DNA of 64,000 nt, from assembly GCA_947494705.1 (NCBI GenBank), contig CANLVN010000002.1:916508-980507 (forward strand). The letters run 5' to 3'. The translations under genes and the position numbers were made by a program. Of the stretch, positions 17,757-27,206 are shown in pieces (the first letter of the stretch is position 1; each line of letters starts with the position of its first letter). This DNA comes from an uncultured Erythrobacter sp. GTDB lineage: Bacteria > Pseudomonadota > Alphaproteobacteria > Sphingomonadales > Sphingomonadaceae. The notes under the pieces are model-generated. The model searched no databases and was not told the origin of the DNA. It was given only the letters and a program-made list of their open reading frames with translations.

Positions 17757-18272
17757 TCAGAGGAAACGCACCATCGCGCAGCGCCGCTCGATCGGCAGGC
17801 CATCGTCGGCCTCGTTCGCCAATTCGCCTGCGAGCCGCGGATGCGCATCGAGCGCCACGACTTCTTCGAAACCGAGCCGTGCATAGAAGGGCGCATTCCA
17901 CCCCACATCGCGAAAGGTCGTCAACGTCACTGCCGAAAAGCCGGAATTGCCCGCATCGATCAGGCAGGCGCGAACGAGGCCGGAGCCGATGCCGCGGCCC
18001 TGAAAGTCGGGCAGGACATCCATCTCCCAGATATGCAGCTCACGCCGAAAGGGTTCGCAGGCGAGAAACCCGACCATCTGCTCGCCGACATGGCTGACGA
18101 GGCAATGTCCCTTGCGGATCAGGCGCTGCAGTTCGGGCACTTCCCACGTATCGTCGGGGTCAAGCGCTTCAAGCCCCGGTTCCTCGGCAAATCTGCGCGC
18201 CGCAGCGGCTTCGATTGCAGGCATGAAGTCGGCATCGGCGGGCTGGGCGAGCCGCAGGCTCCAGTCGCTCAT
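17757..18272 (-). CDS. GNAT family N-acetyltransferase
   Basis: A 171-residue single-domain GNAT. The acetyl-CoA binding motif is DVLPDFQGRGIGSGLVRACL (Q/R-x-x-G-x-G/A), followed by the typical NAPFYARLGFEEV segment. The start at 18272 overlaps the lptG stop as ATGA, so it is the third gene of an lptF-lptG-GNAT unit. Substrate unknown. Confidence 0.88.
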   Translation of the reverse strand: MSDWSLRLAQPADADFMPAIEAAAARRFAEEPGLEALDPDDTWEVPELQRLIRKGHCLVSHVGEQMVGFLACEPFRRELHIWEMDVLPDFQGRGIGSGLVRACLIDAGNSGFSAVTLTTFRDVGWNAPFYARLGFEEVVALDAHPRLAGELANEADDGLPIERRCAMVRFL

Positions 18273-19366
18273 TCCTCGGTCCTGATGAGAACCGTCTCGC
18301 CCACCAGCAGGAACAGCAGGAAAGGCGCCCAGGCGGCAAGGAAGGGCGGATAGCCGCCGAAACTGCCCATGGCGAGTGCCGCATTGTCGACCACGAAGTA
18401 GGTGAAGCCGAGCGCCATCCCGATCACCGCGCGCACGAACAGCTGCCCTGAACGCGCAAGGCCGAAAGCGGCAACCGATCCCAGGAGCGGCATCAGCACA
18501 GCCGACAATGGCCCTGATATCCTGTGCCACCACTTTGCGCGCATCTCCGTCGTGCGTCGTCCCGCTTCCTCGAACGTGTCGATCGTCTCGCCCAGTTCCC
18601 AGAAGCTGAGCGCATCAGGGTCGACCGATTGCAGGTCGATCTGTTCGGGTGTGAGGGTATCGCCGACCACCAGGTCGCCCGCATCTTCGGATATTGCGCG
18701 ACCGACATCGAACCGCGTGGCGTTCTCTAGCCGCCAGCCCGGCGCTGCATATGTCGCAGATGGCGCCTTGATCGTCTGGGCAATGATTCCGCCGGGCGCG
18801 CGCTCATACCATGTCACGCCCGTCAGCTGGGTCGCTTCGCCCGATCCCGCCAGCGATGTTGCGGTCAGGATATTGTCGCCATCGGTAAGATAGACGTTGG
18901 AGCGCAAGCCGCTGACTTCGGGGATCGGTCCGTAATCGGCCGCCGACCACGCCTTTAGCGAGGCGGTGGCGCGCGTCACGACCCGTTCGTTGAAGCCGAA
19001 GCTGAGCACAGACACGATGAGCGCAGTCAGGAGCAGGGGCGAGAGCACCTGGTGCGCAGACAGCCCAGCCGCCTTCATCGCAATCACCTCGCTGTTCTGG
19101 TTCAGCGCTACCAGCATGATCAGCGTCGCCAGAAGCACCGAATACGGCAGAAACTGCGCGATCAGTTGTGGTACTCGCAGTCCGGCATAGCGCAGGATCT
19201 CTGCCTGGCCGTTGCCTGCGGGAGCAAGGATGTCGCCCGTCTCGCCCAGCAGGTCGAGTGCCAGCAAGACCACGACCAGCATCACCAGCACGGCGAGGAT
19301 CCGTGAGATGAACATCTTCGCGAGGTAAAGCGTGAGCGTGCGCGAGGGGAAGAAATCGAACTGCAT
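18269..19366 (-). CDS. lptG: LPS export permease LptG
   Basis: YjgP/YjgQ-family permease of 365 residues with the expected six helices, three at each end, around a periplasmic beta-jellyroll domain (about 110-270). With LptF it forms the membrane part of the LptB2FG ABC transporter, which extracts lipopolysaccharide from the inner membrane. Seventeen bases separate it from lptF, and it overlaps the following GNAT gene. The NSEVIAMKAAGLS segment is the conserved coupling helix region. Confidence 0.93.
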   Translation of the reverse strand: MQFDFFPSRTLTLYLAKMFISRILAVLVMLVVVLLALDLLGETGDILAPAGNGQAEILRYAGLRVPQLIAQFLPYSVLLATLIMLVALNQNSEVIAMKAAGLSAHQVLSPLLLTALIVSVLSFGFNERVVTRATASLKAWSAADYGPIPEVSGLRSNVYLTDGDNILTATSLAGSGEATQLTGVTWYERAPGGIIAQTIKAPSATYAAPGWRLENATRFDVGRAISEDAGDLVVGDTLTPEQIDLQSVDPDALSFWELGETIDTFEEAGRRTTEMRAKWWHRISGPLSAVLMPLLGSVAAFGLARSGQLFVRAVIGMALGFTYFVVDNAALAMGSFGGYPPFLAAWAPFLLFLLVGETVLIRTEE

Positions 19367-19383
19367 GGTAAAACGCGCCTGCC

Positions 19384-20652
19384 TTATTGAGCCGGAGCCA
19401 TTTGGCCCGGTCCCATCGGGTCCTGCTCGCCATCATCGACCAGTGCAGGACCACGTTTGCGGCCGAGCAGCTTACCCACCTTCTTCGAAAGCTTGGCGAA
19501 GCCGGTTTCGAGCGCGCCGAGCGCCTGCCCGCCGGGAACGTGAGCGGTGCGATAGTACATCCACAAGATCAGCGCGGCAAAGATCACGAACGGAAGCCAC
19601 AGCCCGATCACCGGATCGATCCGGCCCAGCGACGCGACGCTCAGCGCATATTGGTTGATCTTGTGATAGGAGACGACAAGCACGATGGAGACGAAAACGC
19701 CCAATGCACTGGTCGAACGTTTGGGCGGGATTGCAAGCGCTACCGCCAGAAGTGGCATCAGCAGCATCATGACGACCTCGACCAACCGGTAATGGAAAGT
19801 CGCCTGCACGGTGGCGCGGTCGGTTTCCCCGTCGGGTACCGGATCGTCGCTCCACCCCACGCGCAGCAATTCTGGCAGGATGTATTCGCGCGTACCGTCG
19901 CCGCGCGCGCGGAATTCCTCGATTGCAGGCAGGTCGATGGGCAGATCGTGGCGGCTGAAGGAGAGGACGCGTGGCGTGTCGCTGCCGGTGTCCTGCACGA
20001 TGGTTCCCTCGTTCAGACGCAGGATAATCGTGTTGGGGTCGTCAGTGGTCGCCAGGAAGGCGCCTTCGCGTGCGCTGATCGAGAGTACCTGGTCGCGATC
20101 GTTCGCAACGCGGGCGAAGATGCCCATCATGCGCTGACCACCATCCTCGCTCGCCTCGATGCGCAGCGCCATGCGGTCGGCAAGGGTGGTGAACTCGCCC
20201 ACCTTGATCGAGGCCCCAAGCGCGCCGGAGCGCAGATCGTATTCCATCTGGTTGTAATAATAGCGGCTGATCGGCTGGATATAGAAAACCAGCGCGATGT
20301 TGATCGCGATCAACACAGCCGTGATCGCGTAGGGCACGCGCAACAGCCGCCAGTAGGACAGGCCCACCGCGCGCATCGTGTCGAGCTCGCTCGATGTCGC
20401 CAGCTTGCGAAACGCGAGAAGCACGCCGAGCAGCAGGCCCAGCGGGATCGCGAGGCTCGCATATTCGGGGATCAGAGCGCCCAGCATCTTGAACACGACG
20501 CCTACCGGCCCGCCTTCGACCGCGACGAAATCGAACAGGCGAAGCATCTTTTCCAGTGTCAGCAGCGAAGCGGCGAGGGCAAACACGCCCAGCATCGGCA
20601 CGATCACCAATCGGAAGATGTAGCGGTCGATACTGGGAAGAAAGTTCAGCAC
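19384..20652 (-). CDS. lptF: LPS export permease LptF
   Basis: Partner of LptG, 422 residues, same six-helix plus jellyroll layout. Conserved coupling segment SSELDTMRAVGLSYWRLL near 95-112. A C-terminal cytoplasmic tail of about 50 residues (KLGRKRG...) extends beyond the family core. It heads the lptF-lptG-GNAT unit. Confidence 0.93.
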   Translation of the reverse strand: MLNFLPSIDRYIFRLVIVPMLGVFALAASLLTLEKMLRLFDFVAVEGGPVGVVFKMLGALIPEYASLAIPLGLLLGVLLAFRKLATSSELDTMRAVGLSYWRLLRVPYAITAVLIAINIALVFYIQPISRYYYNQMEYDLRSGALGASIKVGEFTTLADRMALRIEASEDGGQRMMGIFARVANDRDQVLSISAREGAFLATTDDPNTIILRLNEGTIVQDTGSDTPRVLSFSRHDLPIDLPAIEEFRARGDGTREYILPELLRVGWSDDPVPDGETDRATVQATFHYRLVEVVMMLLMPLLAVALAIPPKRSTSALGVFVSIVLVVSYHKINQYALSVASLGRIDPVIGLWLPFVIFAALILWMYYRTAHVPGGQALGALETGFAKLSKKVGKLLGRKRGPALVDDGEQDPMGPGQMAPAQ

Positions 20653-20767
20653 ATCTCGTCCGTTGGTTTCGCGCGAAAGGTTGCGCCGGATATGCCCCTA
20701 GCGTCAATTCGCGGGCGCGTCATGCCCGAATGCTGGAGCAGCAAGGAGAGCGTGAGCGGGGGAGGCT

Positions 20768-21064
20768 TTACCAGAACTGACTGCCCGGCCCGCCCTTGAA
20801 GGGCTCTGCTTCGTACTGGCTGATCCACCCGCCATAGAACTGGCTGGGCTGGGAGATGATGACCTCGCCATCGACCAAGGATTTGTCGAGCGGATAAGGA
20901 TAGAAAGCGAGATGGCCGGTGATCCCGCGGAATGACTGCATCGGGTCGGCATAGCTCCATGCGCCAGCCTCGATCCGGTTGTCGCCAGTTACGATGTCGT
21001 AATAGCGCGCCTGCCCGCTTTCCTGTCCGGTTCTGATCGGATCAGGGTCGGGGCGCGGTTTCAA
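20768..21064 (-). CDS. DUF427 domain protein
   Basis: A 98-residue protein with the DUF427 pattern: RYYDIVTGDNRIEAGAWSYADP, then GITGHLAFYP. The family is a small beta-barrel of unknown function, common in alphaproteobacteria and actinobacteria. It lies 13 bases downstream of clpS on the same strand and may share its transcript. Confidence 0.75.
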   Translation of the reverse strand: MKPRPDPDPIRTGQESGQARYYDIVTGDNRIEAGAWSYADPMQSFRGITGHLAFYPYPLDKSLVDGEVIISQPSQFYGGWISQYEAEPFKGGPGSQFW

Positions 21065-21077
21065 GCCTTCGCGCTTC

Positions 21078-21494
21078 TTACGCCTTTTCCAGCGTGCATT
21101 GGAGCGGGTGCTGATTCTGACGCGCGAAATCCATGACCTGATTCACCTTGGTCTCAGCGACTTCGTAGGGGAATATCCCGCAGACGCCGACACCCTTCTG
21201 GTGAACGTGGAGCATGACGCGTGTCGCTGCCTCCAGATCCATCCCGAAGAAGCGCTTCAGCACCATTACGACGAATTCCATCGGAGTGTAATCGTCGTTG
21301 AGCATCAGTACCTTGTACTGGCTCGGCTTCTTGGGCTTGGTGCGGGTCTTGGTCGCGACGCCGGTCTGACCGTCTCCGTCATCGTCCTTGCCTCCCTTGT
21401 CGCCGTCATCACCGGCCATCACTGCCGCATCCAGCGAGAGCTGGAGCACAGGGGCGTCGGCCATTTCGGCGAGCGAGGGGAGATTGCAGGGCAT
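21078..21494 (-). CDS. clpS: ATP-dependent Clp protease adaptor ClpS
   Basis: Adaptor that delivers N-degron substrates to ClpAP. The conserved core is in the C-terminal 85 residues: [24 protein letters not shown] (the [10 protein letters not shown] pocket that reads N-terminal residues), [13 protein letters not shown], and EVAETKV. The N-terminal 50 residues are Asp/Gly/Lys-rich and variable, and internal ATGs at residues 11 or 26 are possible starts. Confidence 0.93.
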   Translation of the reverse strand: MPCNLPSLAEMADAPVLQLSLDAAVMAGDDGDKGGKDDDGDGQTGVATKTRTKPKKPSQYKVLMLNDDYTPMEFVVMVLKRFFGMDLEAATRVMLHVHQKGVGVCGIFPYEVAETKVNQVMDFARQNQHPLQCTLEKA

Positions 21495-21660
21495 CGGCTT
21501 CCATTATGGGATTCGTTTGCGGGGACGCAAGGCAGGAGTCTTGCGCTGCGTTTCTTGGCGAAAGATTAAACGCCTCAGATGCCTGCGGCAGGTCGCGCAG
21601 TATTTGCGTTCGCGGGCCCGATTTCCCGGGTAGGGCTGGCGCGATGCTGGCAAGCGCCCA

Positions 21661-21705
21661 GAAAACAGAAAAGGGCCGGACAGACCATTCGGTCCATCCG
21701 GCCCT
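21661..21705 (-). terminator. Rho-independent terminator of the phasin gene
   Basis: Read on the minus strand, the arms AGGGCCGGA and TCCGGCCCT (with further pairing inside) are followed by a T-rich run (21661-21671). It lies about 75 bases past the phasin stop. Confidence 0.75.
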
Positions 21706-21780
21706 CGCGCGTTCGCGCGCTTTCGTAAGCCGGGTTTGGGAGAGAGAGGAGAGGCCCGGCCTAGAAATTCGTGTTTTCGC

Positions 21781-22626
21781 TTACGCGGCCTTCGAGAACT
21801 TCTCGGTGGCGACGCTGACGCGGTTCGAAATCGGTGCGAAGGCGTCGTTGTAAAGCTTCATGATGGCTTCGGTGCGCTGCGAGCCGAACGAGACGGCAGC
21901 GTCGAAGTTGCGACGAGCGATCTCGCCCTGAAGTTCGAACAGTTCGCTGGCCGACTTGACCGAAGTAACCTTCTTGGCGTCTTCCTGCACGGTTTCGAGC
22001 ACGGTCTTGCCGTTTTCGACGTCGGTCTTCACCATTTCCTGTGCGCCGTTGAGGAAGATCTTGCCGCTTTCCACGACAGCTTCGAGGTTGGCCTTGCTGA
22101 ACTCGCCAGCGTCGGCTGCGAATTCGGTAGCCTTGCCATAAGCGCCCTTCATGCGGGTCTGGACTTCGGCGGCCATTTCCTTGGCCTGGGCGGTCATGTC
22201 GTTTTTCTTTGCAGTAGCCATGATGGTTTCCTTGAGTTTTGTAACGGTGTTGGTGTCAGTGCTGGTTTTGGCGGCTGGCTTCGCAGCGGTCTTGCGCGCT
22301 GCCGTTGCCGGGGCCTTCTTTTTCGCGGCGGTCTTGCGGGCCGGCGTTTTCTTGGCCGGAGCCTTCTTCGCAGCAGGCTTGCGTGCGGTTGTTTTAGCCG
22401 CAGTCTTCTTCGCCGCAGTTTTCTTTGCCGGAGCCTTTTTGGCTGGCGTTTTCTTCGCCGGAGCGTCGACCGCTTCCTTCACGGAACTCACGCTCGCCTC
22501 TTCCTTGGGGGCATCGGCTTCGACGGCTTTCGCAACCTTCTCGGCAGTCGAGCCCTTTGCGGCCGCGTCGGCATACGCCTTCTCGGCAGCGGCATCGATC
22601 TTCGATTGTGTTTTCACTTCAGCCAT
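21781..22626 (-). CDS. Phasin with histone H1-like Lys/Ala N-terminal domain
   Basis: A 281-residue two-part protein. Residues about 50-115 are a low-complexity run of AKK, PAKK, AAK and TA repeats like the histone H1/PhaF basic tails; residues about 140-281 form a phasin domain (helical, heptad-rich; SASELFELQGEIARRNFDAAV). Phasins coat polyhydroxyalkanoate granules; basic tails in PhaF-type phasins bind DNA and help granule segregation. Start at 22626 (MAEVKTQ). An internal ATG at about 22221 (MATAKKND) would give a phasin-only form. phaC is nearby and palindromic operator-like sites lie just upstream. Confidence 0.85.
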   Translation of the reverse strand: MAEVKTQSKIDAAAEKAYADAAAKGSTAEKVAKAVEADAPKEEASVSSVKEAVDAPAKKTPAKKAPAKKTAAKKTAAKTTARKPAAKKAPAKKTPARKTAAKKKAPATAARKTAAKPAAKTSTDTNTVTKLKETIMATAKKNDMTAQAKEMAAEVQTRMKGAYGKATEFAADAGEFSKANLEAVVESGKIFLNGAQEMVKTDVENGKTVLETVQEDAKKVTSVKSASELFELQGEIARRNFDAAVSFGSQRTEAIMKLYNDAFAPISNRVSVATEKFSKAA

Positions 22627-22640
22627 TGCGTCCTCGTTTA

Positions 22641-22657
22641 TGTTGCAGTGCACAAAA
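22641..22657. promoter_or_regulatory. PhaR-like operator half-palindrome, proximal site
   Basis: TGTTGCA-G-TGCACAAAA, 15 bases upstream of the phasin start. It shares the TGCAGTGCACAAAA core with the distal site at 22685-22705. TGC/GCA palindromes bound by the granule regulator PhaR are known upstream of phasin genes; assignment here is by analogy. Confidence 0.5.
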
Positions 22658-22684
22658 TAGGCATCTGAGCAACAAAGTCAAGGA

Positions 22685-22705
22685 TTTTTGTGCAGTGCAC
22701 AAAAA
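22685..22705. promoter_or_regulatory. PhaR-like operator, perfect 21-base palindrome
   Basis: TTTTTGTGCA, a central G at 22695, and TGCACAAAAA form a perfect dyad between phaC and the phasin gene. With the proximal site it could place two repressor dimers across the phasin promoter. Confidence 0.6.
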
Positions 22706-22775
22706 CAGGCTAAGCCTTTGATATCATGAGTGGTTGAGCACGAGACGGGCCCAACTGACGCAGAAATTTCGCAGG

Positions 22776-24749
22776 TTACCGCGTCATTACATAGCTGCCC
22801 GGGGCATCGCCAAGAACCCGATCCCCGCGACCGCCCGGCTTGCGCTTGCCAGTTGCAGGGACCTTGTCATTGCCCTGATTTTCCAGCCATTCGAGCCAGT
22901 GAGGCCACCAGCTGCCAGGATGCTCGTTCGCGCTTTCGATAAAGTCGTCGAGCGATGCCGCCGCGCTGTCGCCGAGCCAGTACTGGTACTTACCGGCATC
23001 GGGATGGTTGACCACACCCGCGATGTGGCCCGATCCCGCGAGCACGAATTCAAGCGGCCCCTTAAAATGTTCGGTCAGGCGCCACACGCTGGCAGCGGGT
23101 GCGATATGATCCTCGCGACCTGCCTGTATGAAGGTCGGGGTGTCGACCTGCGTCAGGTCGATCGGCGTCCCGTCAGCTTCGAGTGCGTCCGGTACGACCA
23201 GCTTGTTGTCGCGATAGAGGTCGCGCAGGTAATCGCTGTGCCACTTGGACGGCAGGTTCGTTACGTCGCCGTTCCAGTGAAGGAGATCGAAGGCGGGATA
23301 GTCCTCCCCCAATAGGTAATTGTTGACCACGTAATTCCAGATCAGGTCCTTGCTGCGCAGTGCGTTGAACGTCGCGGCAAGGTATCGTCCGTCAAGATAG
23401 CCTTCGCTCGAAAGGTTGCCGATCAATTCCAACTGCCCGTCGTCGATGAAGTGCTTCAGGTCGCCGCTACGCTCAAAGTCGACCTGTGCGGTGAAGAACG
23501 TCGCGCTGTTCACCTTGTCCGCTTCGCCGCGCCGGGCAAGGATCGCCAGTGTCGCGGCCAATGTGGTGCCGGCGACGCAATAACCGATTGTGTTGACGCT
23601 CGGCACGTCCAGACGGTCGCGAATGATGTCGATCGCTTCGACCTGCGCGCGGATGTAGTCGTCCCATACCACATCGGCGAGGCTTTCATCGGCCGACTTC
23701 CAGCTTACTACGAAGACCGTGATCCCCTGGTCGACCGCCCATTTGATGAAGCTTTTCTTCTCGTTGAGGTCGAGGATGTAGAACCGGTTGATCCACGGTG
23801 GGAAGATCACCAGCGGCACTTTGTAGACGTCCTTGGTGGTCGGGGTGTACTGCAGCAGCTGGAACAGCGGTGTTTCGTGAACGACCTTGCCGGGCGTCGC
23901 CGCGAGATTCTCTCCGAGCTTGAACGCGTCGGGGTCGGTGTGGGTCAACTGACCGCGCTCCAGATCGTTGATCAGGTGGCGCATCCCGCGGACCAGATTC
24001 TGTCCGCGCGTTTCCATCGTTCGCTTGAGGACGACCGGGTTCGTGAGCAGGAAATTGTCCGGGCTCAGCGCTTCGGTCAGCGAAGAAACCGCGAACTTGA
24101 GCTGGCGCTTCTTTTCCGGATCGAGCCCCTCCATGGAGGAGGCCGCCTGCTGAAAATACTCCGCCAGCATCAGGTAGGTCTGGTGAAGCAGGGCAAAGGC
24201 GGGGTGTTCGCGCCATGCCGGATCGCGGAAGCGCTTGTCGCTGCGCGGCAATTCATCGGGTTTGTCAGTCTCGTCGGCCGCGCCCAGCGGGTTCGTCATG
24301 TAGCGACCCATCACCCCCTGCCACAATTGTAGCGAATCCTTCGCCAGTTGCGCCTGTGCCTCGAATACGCCCGTCGGCATTTGTTTGGCCATGCTTTGCG
24401 CGATCATCATGAACTGCGCAGGGTCCAGGGGGTTTCGTCCGCTGCTGGCATCTCGCGCGGTTTTCTGCGCCTGGCTGGTGACGAAGCCCAGCCACATGGT
24501 CTGCAATTCGCCCCCGGCCTTGGCCCAGTCGGCGATATCGCCGGCCTCCAGGCCATTGGCGAACATAGCGCCTAGCGGGCTGGCTTGAGACTCGCCATCA
24601 TTTGCGCTTGTCGGCATGGCAGAGGCGAACAACGTGCGCATCGCCTCTCCCTGCATATCGAAAAAGGCATTGAAGGGCGCCATCGCATCAAACATGCCCG
24701 CTCCACCCTCTTCGGTTCCTTTTCCGCCGTTTTCGTCCTTGCCCGCCAT
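22776..24749 (-). CDS. phaC: Class I polyhydroxyalkanoate synthase
   Basis: Polymerises (R)-3-hydroxyacyl-CoA into PHA granules. The 657-residue protein has the lipase-like box GYCVAG with catalytic Cys391, the conserved PPWINRFYILDL segment, and later Asp and His residues (AGREDHIAPA; AGSGHIAGVVNHP). Length is within the class I range with an N-terminal extension of about 50 residues. The ATG at 24749 is chosen because AGGAG stands eight bases upstream. No PhaE partner gene is adjacent, consistent with class I. Confidence 0.95.
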   Translation of the reverse strand: MAGKDENGGKGTEEGGAGMFDAMAPFNAFFDMQGEAMRTLFASAMPTSANDGESQASPLGAMFANGLEAGDIADWAKAGGELQTMWLGFVTSQAQKTARDASSGRNPLDPAQFMMIAQSMAKQMPTGVFEAQAQLAKDSLQLWQGVMGRYMTNPLGAADETDKPDELPRSDKRFRDPAWREHPAFALLHQTYLMLAEYFQQAASSMEGLDPEKKRQLKFAVSSLTEALSPDNFLLTNPVVLKRTMETRGQNLVRGMRHLINDLERGQLTHTDPDAFKLGENLAATPGKVVHETPLFQLLQYTPTTKDVYKVPLVIFPPWINRFYILDLNEKKSFIKWAVDQGITVFVVSWKSADESLADVVWDDYIRAQVEAIDIIRDRLDVPSVNTIGYCVAGTTLAATLAILARRGEADKVNSATFFTAQVDFERSGDLKHFIDDGQLELIGNLSSEGYLDGRYLAATFNALRSKDLIWNYVVNNYLLGEDYPAFDLLHWNGDVTNLPSKWHSDYLRDLYRDNKLVVPDALEADGTPIDLTQVDTPTFIQAGREDHIAPAASVWRLTEHFKGPLEFVLAGSGHIAGVVNHPDAGKYQYWLGDSAAASLDDFIESANEHPGSWWPHWLEWLENQGNDKVPATGKRKPGGRGDRVLGDAPGSYVMTR

Positions 24750-24905
24750 GTCGCTTCGCTCCTCGCGCATTTGTTGAGTGTTGCTCTAGCGCAAAGCATC
24801 AACCACTTCGACCGCAAATGGGTTCTGGACTTCAATGGGCTTATGGGTGGCCTTTGTGCCGCTGCTCGCTCATAATGCGACCAAAGCACGTATTAGAGGC
24901 ATTCG

Positions 24906-26105
24906 ATGGACGAACAATTTTACCGCATGAAGCGGCTGCCGCCCTATGTCATCGCAGAAGTCAACGCGATGCGCCACGCGGCGCGACAAGCGGGGCAGGA
25001 CATTATCGATCTTGGCATGGGCAATCCCGACCAGCCCCCGCCGCAGCACGTGATCGACAAGCTTTGCGAAGTCGCGGCCAAGCCCGACGCCCATGGCTAT
25101 TCGCAGTCAAAGGGCATTCCCGGACTGCGCCGCGCTCAGGCGAATTACTATGAACGGCGTTTCGGTGTGGATCTCGATCCCGAGAACGAGATCGTCGTGA
25201 CGATGGGCTCGAAGGAAGGGCTGGGCAGTCTTGCCACTGCGATCACCGCACCGGGTGACGTGGTGCTGGCTCCCAATCCGTCCTATCCGATTCACACATT
25301 CGGCTTCATTATCGCCGGGGCGACGATCCGCTCCATCCCGACGACGCCGGACGAGGAATACTGGCGCGCGCTGGAAAGCGCGATGAACTTTACCGTTCCA
25401 CGCCCCAGCGTGTTGGTCGTGAGTTATCCGTCGAACCCGACATCCGAGGTCGTCGATCTCGCTTTCTACGAACGCCTTGTCGACTGGGCGCGCGACAATC
25501 AGGTCTGGATCCTTTCCGATCTTGCCTATTCGGAACTTTATTATGGGGACGAGCCCACCCCATCGATCATGCAGGTCGAAGGCGCGAAGGATGTCGCTGT
25601 AGAATTTACCAGCATGAGCAAGACCTACTCTATGGCGGGATGGCGCATGGGGTTTGCCGTCGGCAACAAGCAGCTCATCGCCGCTCTCACGCGGGTCAAA
25701 TCCTATCTCGACTACGGAGCCTTCACCCCGATCCAGGCGGCAGCCTGTGCCGCGCTGAACGGGCCGCAGGACATCATCGAGAAAAACCGCGAGCTCTACC
25801 GCAAACGCCGCGATGTCATGGTCGAGGCATTCGGCAGGGCCGGTTGGGACATCCCGCCGCCACCGGCTTCCATGTTCGCCTGGGCCCCCCTGCCTCCGGC
25901 CCTGAAGGAAATGGGAAGCCTGGAATTTTCGAAGCAATTGCTGACCGAAGCGCAAGTCGCCGTCGCGCCGGGCGTGGGTTACGGGGAAAAGGGCGAAGGT
26001 TATGTGCGTATCGCAATGGTCGAAAACGAGCAGAGACTCCGGCAGGCTGCCAGGAACGTGAAGCGATACTTGTCCTCACTGGGGATCAATAGCTCCGCCG
26101 CGTGA
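24906..26105 (+). CDS. PLP-dependent class I/II aminotransferase (AlaC/DapL-like)
   Basis: A 399-residue fold-type I aminotransferase. The PLP lysine is Lys239 in SMSKTYSMAGWRMG; NPDQPPP, SYPSNPTS and the C-terminal RIAMVEN with substrate-binding Arg are present. Closest in style to the alanine/glutamate-pyruvate transaminase AlaC group, often annotated as LL-diaminopimelate aminotransferase. It diverges from phaC. Confidence 0.9.
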   Translation: MDEQFYRMKRLPPYVIAEVNAMRHAARQAGQDIIDLGMGNPDQPPPQHVIDKLCEVAAKPDAHGYSQSKGIPGLRRAQANYYERRFGVDLDPENEIVVTMGSKEGLGSLATAITAPGDVVLAPNPSYPIHTFGFIIAGATIRSIPTTPDEEYWRALESAMNFTVPRPSVLVVSYPSNPTSEVVDLAFYERLVDWARDNQVWILSDLAYSELYYGDEPTPSIMQVEGAKDVAVEFTSMSKTYSMAGWRMGFAVGNKQLIAALTRVKSYLDYGAFTPIQAAACAALNGPQDIIEKNRELYRKRRDVMVEAFGRAGWDIPPPPASMFAWAPLPPALKEMGSLEFSKQLLTEAQVAVAPGVGYGEKGEGYVRIAMVENEQRLRQAARNVKRYLSSLGINSSAA

Positions 26106-26217
26106 CCATGCATGAGAACGGGTTGGCTGGGCCCGCTTTCCGTTGCGTAACTTTCATGCAATGATGGCTTGTTGCGTCACGCCTTTGTTTTTCACTTGAT
26201 GTGAGGGGAATGGATCC

Positions 26218-26820
26218 ATGTCGTCCGAAGCCACGCGGCCGCTTACAGAGCGACAGCAGGCTGTCATGGAACGTATTGACCGGCGCATGCCCATAAAGGT
26301 GATTGCGCAAGAGCTTGGCGTTTCCGAAACGCGGATCAACCAGCATATCCGAGCCCTCAAGGACATTTTTGGAGTCGGAAATCTCGGCGACTTGGTGGAG
26401 GCTTATCGCGCAAGTCTGCCGCCCGAACCCGATACGGTCGCTCAGGCATCGGAACCGTCACAAGGCGGCGCTGCCGAACCTCAACTGAAGGACTTGAGCG
26501 AACCTGTATACAGCAAAAAGCAGCTCCCTGAAGGAACGCTGGTAGGCCACATCTCCGAGGGCAACGACCCGGGCGAACTCGTATTGAGCGATGTTCTTCC
26601 GCTGATGGAGCAGGCTCCTTGGCTGGACGCTGGAGAGCCTCGGGTCGTAGCCCGGGTGCTCGACGGCGAGCACGCTGTCTGGTTTCGCCTCGCGGCTATC
26701 GTCGGGATCGCATTTGGCTTTCTCTCGGCGATCGTTCTGACCGTGACTGCTGCAGTCACGATCAGCGAGGCGCTGGACGGTCGCGCTAGTGTCCCGGTTG
26801 ACGAACAAGGCTTCTCCTGA
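26218..26820 (+). CDS. Membrane-anchored LuxR-type helix-turn-helix protein
   Basis: A 200-residue protein with a LuxR/sigma-region-4-like HTH at about 10-60 (LTERQQAVMERIDRRMPIKVIAQELGVSETRINQHI) and one membrane helix near 155-180 (FRLAAIVGIAFGFLSAIVLTVTAAV), then a short tail. A cytoplasmic DNA-binding head tethered to the membrane is implied. No sensory domain is evident in the linker. First of five same-strand genes with short gaps or overlaps. Function not known. Confidence 0.7.
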   Translation: MSSEATRPLTERQQAVMERIDRRMPIKVIAQELGVSETRINQHIRALKDIFGVGNLGDLVEAYRASLPPEPDTVAQASEPSQGGAAEPQLKDLSEPVYSKKQLPEGTLVGHISEGNDPGELVLSDVLPLMEQAPWLDAGEPRVVARVLDGEHAVWFRLAAIVGIAFGFLSAIVLTVTAAVTISEALDGRASVPVDEQGFS

Positions 26821-26852
26821 CGAGCCAGGCGAAGCTCTCGGAGACCAATTCC

Positions 26853-27194
26853 ATGAACGACCGTATCACGAGCGACGCCAACAACCTCAAGAAGCTGATG
26901 CGCGAAGCCGAAGCGCTTGCCGACGAATCGATGATTGCATTCGCCCGCCTGAAGCAGGCAATGCTCGCCGCGCGCCAGAATCCCGGCGTCGAAGTCCACA
27001 CCGGCCAGCGCGCGCTGATGCGTCTCAACCAGGCCGAATCTCAGGCGATGGCCATGTCGACCAACCTCCTGCGTGTCCATGAAGAGCTTAGCAGCATTGC
27101 GCGCGAAACGATGGGCCCGGACACCGGCGTTCCCACCGAATTCCCCGAACAGGCGCTGGCGACTGTCGAAAATCCGGTTTCCGAGGACGCGTAA
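26853..27194 (+). CDS. Small helical protein, unknown
   Basis: A 113-residue protein, predicted mostly alpha-helical (NLKKLMREAEALADESMIAFARLKQAMLAARQ ... LMRLNQAESQAMAMSTNLLRVHEELSSIA), suggestive of a coiled coil. No signal peptide or membrane helix. Thirty-two bases after the HTH gene. No family recognised. Confidence 0.6.
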   Translation: MNDRITSDANNLKKLMREAEALADESMIAFARLKQAMLAARQNPGVEVHTGQRALMRLNQAESQAMAMSTNLLRVHEELSSIARETMGPDTGVPTEFPEQALATVENPVSEDA

Positions 27195-27206
27195 GGCCGC
27201 TGATTG

